Counted from the first letter of the stretch, positions 1 through 6,767 are shown. The stretch is DNA of 12,344 nucleotides from Ruminococcus sp. UBA7477 (GCA_002479715.1 DLOT01000047.1:21807-34150), one strand, 5' to 3'. Numbers and translations are program-made. The notes: a model not told the origin generated them from the sequence alone.

Positions 1-39
1 TGCGGTTAATCTGCGCCGCAAGATAGTTCATATGTATTT

Positions 40-105
40 TTATTTGCCAAGACCTTTTCCACGATGTTCGGGAAGTATTACAGCAGGCAGTTTGTCAGAT
101 GTTTA
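40..105 (-). pseudogene. Possible relic of a GNAT-family N-acetyltransferase
   Basis: A short minus-strand frame bounded by stops (TAA at 103-105 and TAA at 40-42) ends in the peptide LPEHRGKGLGK. That is the core acetyl-CoA pyrophosphate-binding motif A of GNAT acetyltransferases (R-x-x-G-x-G following a beta strand). Nothing of the N-terminal part precedes it, because an inverted repeat and then the AraC gene lie there. The frame also stops right after the motif, where a helix should continue. I read this as a fragment left by recombination or decay. With about 20 codons, a chance match remains possible. No start codon or ribosome binding site belongs to it. Confidence 0.3.
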
Positions 106-164
106 TTTTGTTCCCCCACCGCAAGGAGGGTAGCCAACCGGCAGGGGAAACATTCAAATAAACA
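100..164. repeat. Imperfect inverted repeat, unassigned
   Basis: The arms TGTTTATTTTG (100-110) plus TTCCCC (111-116) and GGGGAAA (144-150) plus CAAATAAACA (155-164) are complementary apart from a few unpaired bases. They enclose about 27 bases containing GGAGGG and two ACC(G) stretches. The element lies 14 bases beyond the stop codon of the AraC gene, so it could be a transcript-end structure, but no run of T follows it on the minus strand as an intrinsic terminator needs. I do not recognise it as a known RNA family. Confidence 0.35.
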
Positions 165-177
165 ATCTTTTTATAGC

Positions 178-1146
178 TTACAGCTTTTTGACAGGTCTTA
201 CAAACTTCCAGAAGCGTTCAGGATCATGATAGAAATAGAACACCCTGCCCTGCGTAGTGTCAAGGGAATAACCGGATGCGGCATAGTCAAAATTCCTCAT
301 CGCTTCCTCAATTTTTTCCTCTACATTGCAATTCTGATCCTGATAGTTGAATGGACCGTGTTCAAATACGATATACTCGCCCTCGGGGACGTCCATAATC
401 TCCATCTGCTCGGGGATCTCACCGCTGTAATCAGCCGGTAGTCTTACTCCATAGCTTTCAGCCTGCGGAATGTTCCAACCGTTGACTCTGCCTGTAGGCT
501 CATTGATAAACGCCATGATCTGACCTGCTCCGCTGTTTGCATCGCTGCCGCCCAGATCGTCCAGCTTTCCCTTAATGCTGTCAAGCAGACCGCAGATCGT
601 ATCGCAGTCCTGCCCGGGGATCTTGCTTTGCCTTTCCCAGAAGTCCCAGTAACTGGTGCTTTCGTAATTTCTGATGTGAAGATACTTGTGCGCAGGGATT
701 GTCACAAAGTATACCTTTACATCGCTTTCGGTATTTGCCATACCTATTCCTCCAATACTTATTAAGTAGCAATCAAAAGGTTTGATAATGGTGCGAAGGA
801 CAACAGGAACCGGATTACTACGATACTCTCCCGGTGTGATACCATAGGCTTCCTTAAAAGAACGGGAAAAGGCTTCGTGACTTAAGAAACCGTAATCCAG
901 CGCAATTTCAAGAAGCCCCCTCGAGGTATCCCGAACTTCCTTTAACGCAAAAGCAAGTGTGCGCTGTCGTAAGTAGTCGCGAAAATGCATTCCGGAAATC
1001 TCTCTGAATTTACGGGAAATATAAAACTCAGAATAGTTCAGCTTTCGAGCAAGACAGGAAAGCGTTACTGCTTCATCTTCTCGTTTTTTAATGCATTCGT
1101 CAACATATTCCAGAATTTCCTGCACTAATCTTTCCCATTCTCCCAT
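178..1146 (-). CDS. AraC-family transcriptional regulator with C-terminal effector-binding domain
   Basis: This 322-residue cytoplasmic DNA-binding regulator starts with an AraC/XylS double helix-turn-helix (about residues 10-110). The first helix pair carries LARKLNYSEFYISRKF; the second carries the family signature IALDYGFLSHEAFSRSFKEA followed by GITPGEYR. Residues from about 143 to the end form a GyrI-like/AraC effector-binding domain, recognisable by EYIVFEHGPF and a closing FYFYHDPERFWKFVRP. Regulators of this Rob/SoxS-like layout usually bind small hydrophobic or cationic ligands and activate efflux or metabolic genes; the ligand here is unknown. The ATG at 1146 is preceded by GAGAGGT with an 8-base spacer, which supports this start. 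The gene stands alone: upstream is a 353-base gap and downstream are the inverted repeat and acetyltransferase relic, so its target is not evident. Confidence 0.88.
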   Translation of the reverse strand: MGEWERLVQEILEYVDECIKKREDEAVTLSCLARKLNYSEFYISRKFREISGMHFRDYLRQRTLAFALKEVRDTSRGLLEIALDYGFLSHEAFSRSFKEAYGITPGEYRSNPVPVVLRTIIKPFDCYLISIGGIGMANTESDVKVYFVTIPAHKYLHIRNYESTSYWDFWERQSKIPGQDCDTICGLLDSIKGKLDDLGGSDANSGAGQIMAFINEPTGRVNGWNIPQAESYGVRLPADYSGEIPEQMEIMDVPEGEYIVFEHGPFNYQDQNCNVEEKIEEAMRNFDYAASGYSLDTTQGRVFYFYHDPERFWKFVRPVKKL

Positions 1147-1499
1147 TACCAGTTACCTCTCTTTTTGATTGCTCTATAATAATTATACAGGACAAAAAAG
1201 AATTTTTCTTGATTTGGATTGTCGGAATTTCGACCCGCCGTCATGCTATCTTGCTCACTAGTCTTTACCGAAAAAGGCGGCAACAGGTGCAGCTTTATGC
1301 TGCCAGCGGTACGTGGCAAATCCCGATTTATCTTAGCAATAATTCTACATCAAAACCTTTACATATTCAATAGAAACGCCATAGCGCTTTTGACTGAAAA
1401 TCATAAGTGCTATGGCGAAAGCTTCTTTATGAGTGCCGCTATCTTGCCGCGATGCTGTTTTTAATACTGTTATGATCTAAGGAATGGCTTTCTGCGTCT
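1147..1499. other. Intergenic region between AraC and D-lactate dehydrogenase genes
   Basis: This 353-base stretch has no convincing gene. The only longer plus-strand frame (1219-1464) opens with TTG, lacks a ribosome binding site and resembles no family I know. On the minus strand, TATAAT (plus-strand 1182-1187) sits about 36 bases before the AraC start and could be its -10 box, but no good -35 box lies at the right distance. A 13-bp hairpin at 1377-1417 is listed separately. A smaller imperfect stem GCAGC/GCTGC lies near 1290. Confidence 0.6.
1377..1417 (-). terminator. Hairpin downstream of the D-lactate dehydrogenase gene, possible terminator
   Basis: The arms at 1377-1389 (CGCCATAGCGCTT) and 1405-1417 (AAGTGCTATGGCG) form a 13-bp stem with one G-T wobble and a 15-base loop. 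It lies about 83 bases after the minus-strand dehydrogenase stop codon. On the minus strand it is followed by GTTTCTATT, a weak T-tract, so termination is plausible but not strong. No plus-strand gene ends here. Confidence 0.45.
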
Positions 1500-2531
1500 T
1501 CAGAAGCATTTTCCCATTCTGTTTTTGCGGCATTCTTCTATGTTGCCGCAGTGGTAGCAAAGCTCATTTTGACACTTGCCGTCAGCGAAAAACTCAGCTA
1601 TATTGCTCACTGTTGTTTCGGCTATATTGCTGAGCGCCTCCTCTGTAAGAAAAGCCTGATGCGAGGTAACGATCACGTTTGGCATTGTGATGAGCCTTGC
1701 CAAGGTGTCGTCTGCAATGATATGCCCCGAGTAGTCCTCAAAGAAAATGTCCGCTTCTTCTTCGTATACATCAAGACAGGCAGCGCCGACCTTGCGCTCC
1801 TTGATCCCTTCGAGAAGGGCGTCTGCGTCTATCAGCGCGCCGCGTGAGGTGTTGACGATAACAACGCCTTTTTTCATCAGCTTGATGCTCTTTTCGCTGA
1901 TGATGTGATAGCTCTCCTCGTTGAGAGGGCAGTGAAGCGAGATGATGTCACTTTGGGCAAAAAGCTCGTCGGTCGAAACATAATCTATGCCGCTGTCCTT
2001 CGCCGGATATTTGTCGTAGGCGATGACCTTCATGCCGAATCCGCGGCATATATCAATAAAAACGCGTCCGATCCTTCCGGTACCGATAACTCCTACAGTT
2101 TTTCCGTGCAGGTCAAAGCCTGTCAGACCGTTAAGACTGAAGTTGAAGTCTTTCGTTCTGATGTATGCTTTGTGGATGCGGCGGATAGATGTCAGAAGCA
2201 TTGCCATGGTATGCTCCGCGACGGCATACGGCGAGTATGCGGGAACACGCAAAACATGGATCTTTCCGAAGCAGTGCTTAATGTCAACGTTGTTGTATCC
2301 GGCACAGCGCATTGCGATGACACGGATACCCATGTCATAGAGCTTGTCTATGACCGGGGCGTTTATCGTGTCATTGACGAACGCACAAACTCCGTCGCAG
2401 CCGTTTGCAAGGTCAACAGTATCCTCGTTAAGCTTAGTTTCAAAAAATCTGAATTTTACCCCGTTCTCATTTCCGTATTTTTCAAACGACGGTTTGTCAT
2501 AGGGCTTGGCATCAAAAAATGCAAATTTCAT
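1500..2531 (-). CDS. ldhA: D-lactate dehydrogenase (D-isomer-specific 2-hydroxyacid dehydrogenase)
   Basis: This NAD-dependent enzyme reduces pyruvate to D-lactate and reoxidises NADH during fermentation in the cytoplasm. In the 343-residue protein the Rossmann fold is marked by GVIGTGRIG (Gly150, Gly152, Gly155). The catalytic set is Arg230 in VNTSRGALID, Glu257 in LDVYEEE and His291 in SHQAFLTEEA. The SHQAFLT form is typical of fermentative D-lactate dehydrogenases rather than phosphoglycerate dehydrogenases. The ATG at 2531 is chosen because AAAGGAGAG lies just upstream with a suitable spacer; an upstream extension of 11 codons would run through that site. Its own promoter lies at 2579-2607. 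Oddly, the last 24 residues hold five cysteines (320, 325, 328, 334, 342), beyond where the family usually ends. Another 2-hydroxyacid substrate cannot be excluded. Confidence 0.88.
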   Translation of the reverse strand: MKFAFFDAKPYDKPSFEKYGNENGVKFRFFETKLNEDTVDLANGCDGVCAFVNDTINAPVIDKLYDMGIRVIAMRCAGYNNVDIKHCFGKIHVLRVPAYSPYAVAEHTMAMLLTSIRRIHKAYIRTKDFNFSLNGLTGFDLHGKTVGVIGTGRIGRVFIDICRGFGMKVIAYDKYPAKDSGIDYVSTDELFAQSDIISLHCPLNEESYHIISEKSIKLMKKGVVIVNTSRGALIDADALLEGIKERKVGAACLDVYEEEADIFFEDYSGHIIADDTLARLITMPNVIVTSHQAFLTEEALSNIAETTVSNIAEFFADGKCQNELCYHCGNIEECRKNRMGKCF

Positions 2532-2578
2532 TAATAACTCTCCTTTAACAGCCTGCATCGGCAAACTTTATGGTGTAT

Positions 2579-2607
2579 ATTTTATCATTGCAAAGCTTTT
2601 TTGTCAA
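2579..2607 (-). promoter_or_regulatory. Sigma-A promoter for the D-lactate dehydrogenase gene
   Basis: Read on the minus strand, TTGACA (plus 2602-2607) and TAAAAT (plus 2579-2584) are separated by exactly 17 bases, a near-consensus housekeeping promoter. The -35 box contains the TGA stop codon (2604-2606) of the upstream membrane-protein gene. The predicted leader is about 40 bases. I see no clear Rex or other operator palindrome in it. Confidence 0.75.
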
Positions 2608-3062
2608 TAGCTGCCGACGTTGCTGCATCGTTTTATTCTCAGCTCGCCGCCTTGAAGCCGAATGTGAAATATATGCCGTAAGACCCATTCGTCCGCCAAA
2701 GCGCCGAGATAAGATATTCCGAACCACAAAAACACAAACGGCAGACAGATCTGACCCATGTAGTTCAGCGGCACATCTGAGTAGTCCCAGACGTTAAGAC
2801 CCATATACAGATTGGTGACAAGCCCGCATAGAAGCTCCGAGGTGGTTATGAACATAGTCGAAAGAGTCAGCTGCTGCATGAGCGTCAGCCTACCGCTTCG
2901 CCGCAAACGTCCCAGGCAGCCAATAAAGACAAAACACAGCCCGCCGAGCAGTCCCATAGAAATATGGGTAAACCCGCGCGAGATGATCTCCAATCCGCCG
3001 TAGCACAGCCCTCCGATGCTCATAAAAGCTGTCAGCCAAATGTATTTATAAAACCTGTTCAT
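2604..3062 (-). CDS. Small multi-pass membrane protein, putative ABC transporter permease (CmpB-like, PF06541 type)
   Basis: This 152-residue integral membrane protein has four or five hydrophobic segments: near residues 7-25, 32-50, 64-80 and 105-130. The stretch WDYSDVPLNYMGQICLPFVF followed by an LWFGISYLGALADEW-type segment resembles the C-terminal signature of proteins annotated as type IV putative ABC transporter permeases (CmpB-like), which occur widely in Clostridia as single small genes. No ATPase partner is adjacent and the biochemical role of the family is not established, so the transporter label is only a family name. The ATG at 3062 gives the usual MxxFYKYIW-type beginning and has AAAGGGGA about 10 bases upstream. 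An open frame extends a further 58 codons upstream, but it crosses the MazF terminator hairpin and is rejected. The stop codon lies inside the next gene's -35 box. Confidence 0.75.
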   Translation of the reverse strand: MNRFYKYIWLTAFMSIGGLCYGGLEIISRGFTHISMGLLGGLCFVFIGCLGRLRRSGRLTLMQQLTLSTMFITTSELLCGLVTNLYMGLNVWDYSDVPLNYMGQICLPFVFLWFGISYLGALADEWVLRHIFHIRLQGGELRIKRCSNVGSY

Positions 3063-3145
3063 CGGTTTTTCGTCCCCTTTTTGTTTTCTTTGTATTAATG
3101 TGTCCGAAAAAACGCAGATTAAAACAGCTGTGAATAATTTTCGCC

Positions 3146-3175
3146 AAAAAAAGAGCCTCCGAACTGTTCGGAGGC
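3146..3175 (-). terminator. Intrinsic terminator of the MazF gene
   Basis: GCCTCCGAA (3155-3163) pairs perfectly with TTCGGAGGC (3167-3175) around a 3-base loop. On the minus strand a run of seven T follows (plus-strand A run 3146-3152). It lies about 40 bases beyond the MazF stop codon and before the membrane-protein gene, which separates these two transcripts. Confidence 0.85.
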
Positions 3176-3213
3176 GAAAACAGGCGGTTCGCCGCTTACA
3201 GGATATGTAAGCT

Positions 3214-3573
3214 CTATAAACGGTTCTGACCGCCAAGCCCGAAGCTTATCTGAAGCGCGCTGTTGATCTTGTTCATTGATGCGCTGTCAAGCTCGCCCAT
3301 GCGCTCCTTGAGCCGCCGCTTGTCTATCGTTCTTATCTGCTCGAGAAGCACGACCGAATCTTTGGCAAGCCCGCAGCTTCCCGAATCGACTTCGATGTGA
3401 GTGGGCAGTTTCGACTTGTCCCGCTGACTTGTGATCGCGGCGGCGATGACTGTCGGACTGTGCCTGTTGCCGACATCGTTTTGCACGATAAGCACAGGTC
3501 TGATGCCGCCCTGCTCTGAGCCGACGACCGGGCTGAGATCGGCGTAGTATATTTCGCCGCGGTGTACAGACAT
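3214..3573 (-). CDS. ndoA: MazF/PemK-type endoribonuclease toxin (NdoA-like)
   Basis: This 119-residue cytoplasmic sequence-specific mRNA interferase closely follows Bacillus NdoA. It begins MSVHRGEIYYADLSPVVGSE, continues with QGGIRPVLIVQND and contains KLPTHIEVD and LLEQIRTIDKRRL. The catalytic pair Arg25 and Thr48 is retained, and the length equals that of active members, so it should be functional. The ATG at 3573 is used because AAAGGAG precedes it at 9 bases; a TTG nine bases earlier would start almost on top of that site. In Bacillus the antitoxin NdoAI is encoded immediately upstream. Here the upstream 248 bases hold no antitoxin-sized frame, and upstream of that lies a divergent gene. 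It ends in its own intrinsic terminator. Confidence 0.92.
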   Translation of the reverse strand: MSVHRGEIYYADLSPVVGSEQGGIRPVLIVQNDVGNRHSPTVIAAAITSQRDKSKLPTHIEVDSGSCGLAKDSVVLLEQIRTIDKRRLKERMGELDSASMNKINSALQISFGLGGQNRL

Positions 3574-3648
3574 TCGTTTCAACTCCTTTGAGGTTTTCTG
3601 GTATGTATTATTGCCGATGTTTTCAGTGTTTAAACATACTGCCTTAAT

Positions 3649-3678
3649 ATCTTATGCACTAAAGGTGTATTGTGACAA
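3649..3678 (-). promoter_or_regulatory. Candidate promoter of the MazF gene
   Basis: On the minus strand TTGTCA (plus 3673-3678) and TAAGAT (plus 3649-3654) stand 18 bases apart, about 75 bases before the MazF start. Both boxes deviate from consensus (5/6 and 4/6), so this is only a reasonable candidate. It faces away from the strong promoter at 3758-3786 across the same intergenic region. Confidence 0.35.
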
Positions 3679-3757
3679 ATTGTGCCAAGAAATTTGTGAT
3701 AATCGTAAAATCGCCGGCGGAAAATTAGTGCTATTCGACTAAATGCTACAGCGCCGT

Positions 3758-3786
3758 TTGACAAAAAATTATGTATATGATATAAT
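3758..3786 (+). promoter_or_regulatory. Consensus sigma-A promoter for the zinc-ribbon membrane protein
   Basis: TTGACA (3758-3763) and TATAAT (3781-3786) are separated by exactly 17 bases, a perfect housekeeping promoter. Transcription should begin near 3793, which rules out an in-frame start at 3789 and favours the ATG at 3822 with its AGGAGGG site. Confidence 0.85.
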
Positions 3787-3821
3787 CAATGATGTATAGT
3801 TATCAGAGCAGGAGGGTTATT

Positions 3822-4577
3822 ATGGTCTGTAAAAAATGCAAGGAGATTTTGCCTGACGACGCAGAGGTCTGCACCTGCTGCGGCGCTAAAATAAAGCGCA
3901 AGCCCCATAGAGAGAAAAACAAGCGCGCCCCCCGTGAGAATTCGGGGGAGAAGGTGTCGTTGATCCCGAAGCTTAAAATAATCGGTTCGGTTCTGGGAAT
4001 AGTCATAATATTGATTTTGGTCATAACACTGATACTGGCACTCTTTGCCGATGACGGGAAAAAGACAGCCAAGGAGCTTTCCGAGTATATCGGAAAAAGT
4101 ATGCTGACTGCAATCAACGACAGCGATATAAAGGTCTATGAGGAGTCGGCGTATAAGGCGGTCAACAACGCGGTCAAGTTTAACTATATCATTGAGGATG
4201 ATGACAGCGTTAAAGTCGATGGAATAAATTTTCCCGAGTGGGCGGTGACAGTGTGCCTGAATGAGGATGAGGAGATAGTTACGGTCACATATACCGACTT
4301 CACGGTCTGCAAAAAGAATCATAAGGGGCCGGAGGCTGATAAGCTGATAAACCTCGACAACGTCAAGACAAACGAAAAGTATAAAAAGGTTTCCGATGAG
4401 ATAGATCTGGATCCCTATAGCGTGACCTACGACAATTCTTTCGTGACTTATACTTATAAGTATTATTACGAGGACGAGGTGGGTAACGAGCAGGCGGTCA
4501 GACTGACGGTCACCTTCAACGCAAACCTTGAGTATCAGTACTACAGTTCGACTCTTGTTTACCCGGAGGATATATAA
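3822..4577 (+). CDS. Zinc-ribbon single-pass membrane protein of unknown function
   Basis: I do not recognise a named family for the whole 251-residue protein. It begins with a short zinc ribbon (Cys3, Cys6, Cys17, Cys20, of the form CxxC-x10-CxxC, with an extra Cys19). A basic stretch follows (about 23-38), then one strong membrane helix at about residues 53-75. The remaining 175 residues are acidic and beta-rich, with many Thr/Tyr/Val, and should face outward given the basic stretch before the helix. The ATG at 3822 has AGGAGGG at 3810-3816 and lies 36 bases after the -10 box. The gene is a single transcription unit ending in the terminator at 4603-4642. The next long gene also combines an N-terminal zinc ribbon, one membrane helix and an outer domain, so the two may act together. 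A sensor or cell-envelope stress role is conjecture. Confidence 0.8.
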   Translation: MVCKKCKEILPDDAEVCTCCGAKIKRKPHREKNKRAPRENSGEKVSLIPKLKIIGSVLGIVIILILVITLILALFADDGKKTAKELSEYIGKSMLTAINDSDIKVYEESAYKAVNNAVKFNYIIEDDDSVKVDGINFPEWAVTVCLNEDEEIVTVTYTDFTVCKKNHKGPEADKLINLDNVKTNEKYKKVSDEIDLDPYSVTYDNSFVTYTYKYYYEDEVGNEQAVRLTVTFNANLEYQYYSSTLVYPEDI

Positions 4578-4602
4578 ATATATTAACTGGATCTGCATAG
4601 CC

Positions 4603-4642
4603 CAGGCGCACCGTATGATTTTCGGTGTGCCTGTTGATTTTT
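4603..4642 (+). terminator. Intrinsic terminator after the zinc-ribbon membrane protein gene
   Basis: CAGGCGCACCG (4603-4613) pairs with CGGTGTGCCTG (4623-4633), an 11-bp stem with one G-T wobble and a 9-base loop. TTGATTTTT (4634-4642) follows. It begins 26 bases after the stop codon. Confidence 0.85.
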
Positions 4643-4650
4643 GGAGGTTT

Positions 4651-4734
4651 ATGGTGAAAAAGTCCAAAAAAGCGGGCGTATTTTTACTGCATTTTGTAGT
4701 CGCCTGTTACAAAAAGGATACAAATTGTTGCTGA
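4651..4734 (+). CDS. Possible 27-residue lipoprotein-like mini-ORF
   Basis: An ATG at 4651 (with an in-frame GTG at 4654) is preceded by GGAGG at 4643-4647. The spacing is 3 bases for the ATG and 6 for the GTG. The encoded peptide has a basic start (KKSKK), a hydrophobic core (GVFLLHFVVAC) and a short tail ending in CC. The VVAC segment resembles a lipobox. Against it: it lies just behind a terminator, no promoter precedes it, and its length makes chance likely. Confidence 0.2.
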   Translation: MVKKSKKAGVFLLHFVVACYKKDTNCC

Positions 4735-4758
4735 AAGTTATCAAAATGATTTTAGTTG

Positions 4759-4787
4759 TTGACATAATGCGGAGATGAGTGTATCAT
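4759..4787 (+). promoter_or_regulatory. Sigma-A promoter for the PASTA pseudokinase gene
   Basis: TTGACA (4759-4764) and TATCAT (4782-4787) are separated by 17 bases. The predicted start near 4794 leaves a leader of about 64 bases before the ATG. The same TATCAT -10 box recurs in the phosphofructokinase promoter. Confidence 0.8.
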
Positions 4788-4857
4788 ATAATTAATATAT
4801 TGTGCATACTAATAATGTTGTCCGCACAGTGGATTTTTATTCGGAGGAGGAGAAGCT

Positions 4858-6738
4858 ATGGACGGCAATGAATTGAATCTTTGCCTTGGCTGTATGAATG
4901 AGCTGGATGCCGACGGCACCTGCCATAGATGCAGCTACGGTAATAATGTGCCGCGAATACAGCCATATCTTGCGCCGTCAACTGTTTTGGATGACCGCTA
5001 CCTGATAGGCAGACTGCTGACCTATAACGGAGAGGGAGCTTCTTATATAAGCTATGATACGGTCGCCCATGAAAAGGTGGTCGTGAGGGAGTATTTCCCG
5101 GACACCTTTTGCAGCAGAAGTCAGAATTCCGATGTGGTCAGCGTGATTCCCGACTGCCTTGCAAAGTATAAAACATATATGTCGGAGTTCGCCGAGGTCA
5201 ATAAGGCGCTTTCCCGACTGAGAACATTGCAGAATATCCAGCCTGCTAAGGATATGTTTGCGCAGAATAATACTACATATGCCGTTTATCCTTATGTAGA
5301 GGGAGTTTCGCTGAAGAAGTTTTTGCAGACCAATTCGGGCAGACTGAGCTGGGAGCAGGTCAAAAAACTGTTTCCGCCCGTGTTCACCACACTGAGCCTC
5401 GCACATAACGCAGGAATAATTCACAGAGGAATTTCCCCTGAGAATATTATTGTAACTAACAAAGGCGAGCTGAAAATATGCGGCTTTTGCATAAGCGCCA
5501 TAAGGACCTGCAATTCCGAGTTGACTCCCGAGCTTTATTCGGGATACGCTGCCCCGGAGCAGTATAATTCTCTGGAGTGGCAGGGCTCGTGGACTGATGT
5601 TTACTCGATTTCCGCAGTGCTTTACAGGATACTGACAGGCTGTGTGCCTACTGAGGCATACAGAAGAATAGGCAATGACGACTTGGTTGATCCTATCAGA
5701 ATAAACAGTGAAATACCTGCCGCTGTTTCGCACATAATAATGAAGGGAATGGCCGTCCGCAGTGAGGACAGAATACAGACCATTACCGAGCTTGTTACAA
5801 GGCTTTTCGAGCAGCCGCAGTATATCGAGCATGAGAAAGGCGCAACACAGACAATTCCGGTACAGAAGCCCGAAACGCCCGCTCACCGAATTCCCGTTGA
5901 ACAAAGCATCGGGCAGGAGGAGGAAAACACAAGAGCCAAGACTATTGCAACCATTGCACTTGCGGCGGCGCTTCTGGTGCTTGCGATCATTCTTCTTGTG
6001 ATACTGCTTAGCAGCAGCGGCGGTGACCGCGGACAGTCGAGTTCAGGAAATAATTGGTCGACACCGACATTGGGAACAAACACGACTGTTACTGTAACAG
6101 ATCGCAATGACAGCTCGGTATCTGAACAGGTCATTACCACGCCCGCACCGGTCACAACCGTGTCGCCCTACGGAGAGGGAGCTATAATGCCGCAGTTGGT
6201 CGGTTACTATTATGAGTCTGTCAAAGGCTCTGTTTCGACCGCTTTCAATATCACCATTATTGAGGATTACGACAACCTCGCCTATGCAAAGGGGTACATC
6301 ACTAATCAGAGCATAGAGGCCGGAACCGCCTATGATCCGGAGAATTTCCCGGATCTCGCTATCAGCATTTCGATGGGTCCGTCAATGGTTGAAATCCCCG
6401 CATTTTCCGGCGTGGGAAAAGATGCGTATATCAGAAAGCTGAATGATTACGGCATCAAGTATGAGCTAAAGACTATGTATTCCAATTATGTTGCCAAGGA
6501 TATTGTCTGCCTGACAAGCAAGCTGCCGGGAGAACAGATCAACGTCAAGGAAAAAGAAGTTTTGACGGTGTATATCTCCGCCGGAGTCGATCCTGCAACA
6601 ACTACTACGACCGTTTCCGAAACGACCGCCAACGAGGGCGAGCAGCCGGTGGAAACGGGCGGTGAAGAAGATCCGCCGATCGAAACAAGCTCAAGCGATA
6701 TAGGAGATCGTCCGCTTAATCCTGACGAGATCGGTTAG
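4858..6738 (+). CDS. Zinc-ribbon PASTA-domain serine/threonine pseudokinase
   Basis: This 626-residue membrane protein has five parts in order: a zinc ribbon (Cys9, Cys12, Cys22, Cys25), a Ser/Thr kinase-like fold (about 48-320), one membrane helix (about 362-386), two PASTA repeats (about 442-510 and 511-575) and a Thr/Glu-rich tail. The layout is that of PrkC/StkP, whose outer PASTA repeats bind cell-wall fragments. The catalytic residues are lost, however. The VAIK lysine is Arg77 (VVVREYFP), the HRD aspartate is Gly191 (IIHRGISPEN), and DFG reads GFC (209-211). The fold markers APEQYNS and DVYSISAVLYRILTG remain. ATP phosphotransfer therefore looks impossible by the usual mechanism, and a scaffold or ligand-sensing role is more likely. 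The ATG at 4858 follows GGAGGAGG by 7 bases. The gene has its own promoter. The zinc-ribbon membrane protein upstream is the obvious candidate partner. Confidence 0.88.
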   Translation: MDGNELNLCLGCMNELDADGTCHRCSYGNNVPRIQPYLAPSTVLDDRYLIGRLLTYNGEGASYISYDTVAHEKVVVREYFPDTFCSRSQNSDVVSVIPDCLAKYKTYMSEFAEVNKALSRLRTLQNIQPAKDMFAQNNTTYAVYPYVEGVSLKKFLQTNSGRLSWEQVKKLFPPVFTTLSLAHNAGIIHRGISPENIIVTNKGELKICGFCISAIRTCNSELTPELYSGYAAPEQYNSLEWQGSWTDVYSISAVLYRILTGCVPTEAYRRIGNDDLVDPIRINSEIPAAVSHIIMKGMAVRSEDRIQTITELVTRLFEQPQYIEHEKGATQTIPVQKPETPAHRIPVEQSIGQEEENTRAKTIATIALAAALLVLAIILLVILLSSSGGDRGQSSSGNNWSTPTLGTNTTVTVTDRNDSSVSEQVITTPAPVTTVSPYGEGAIMPQLVGYYYESVKGSVSTAFNITIIEDYDNLAYAKGYITNQSIEAGTAYDPENFPDLAISISMGPSMVEIPAFSGVGKDAYIRKLNDYGIKYELKTMYSNYVAKDIVCLTSKLPGEQINVKEKEVLTVYISAGVDPATTTTTVSETTANEGEQPVETGGEEDPPIETSSSDIGDRPLNPDEIG

Positions 6739-6767
6739 AAGTCAAAGTCCAAAGACTGTAAAAGTCC

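Noticed and set aside
1..31. Minus-strand ATG at 31 beginning MNYLAAQINR and running off the left edge
   Set aside because: No ribosome binding site precedes it and only ten codons are visible; it could be a gene start but cannot be supported.
1219..1464. Plus-strand 81-codon frame in the 1147-1499 gap
   Set aside because: TTG start, no ribosome binding site, no recognisable family, and it contains the 13-bp hairpin.
1905..2534. Plus-strand open frame of 209 codons opposite the lactate dehydrogenase gene
   Set aside because: The minus strand carries the Rossmann and catalytic motifs here; the plus frame has no ribosome site.
3786..4667. Long minus-strand open frame (293 codons) opposite the zinc-ribbon gene
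   Set aside because: It is antisense to a gene with a perfect promoter, ribosome site, zinc ribbon and terminator. It runs through the terminator hairpin and shows no family motif.
4978..5904. Minus-strand open frame of 308 codons inside the pseudokinase gene
   Set aside because: The plus strand encodes recognisable kinase-fold motifs over the same stretch; the antisense frame has no ribosome site or motif.
4858..6738. Calling this gene an active PrkC/StkP-type serine/threonine kinase
   Set aside because: All three catalytic positions (VAIK Lys, HRD Asp, DFG Asp) are substituted, checked at codon level.
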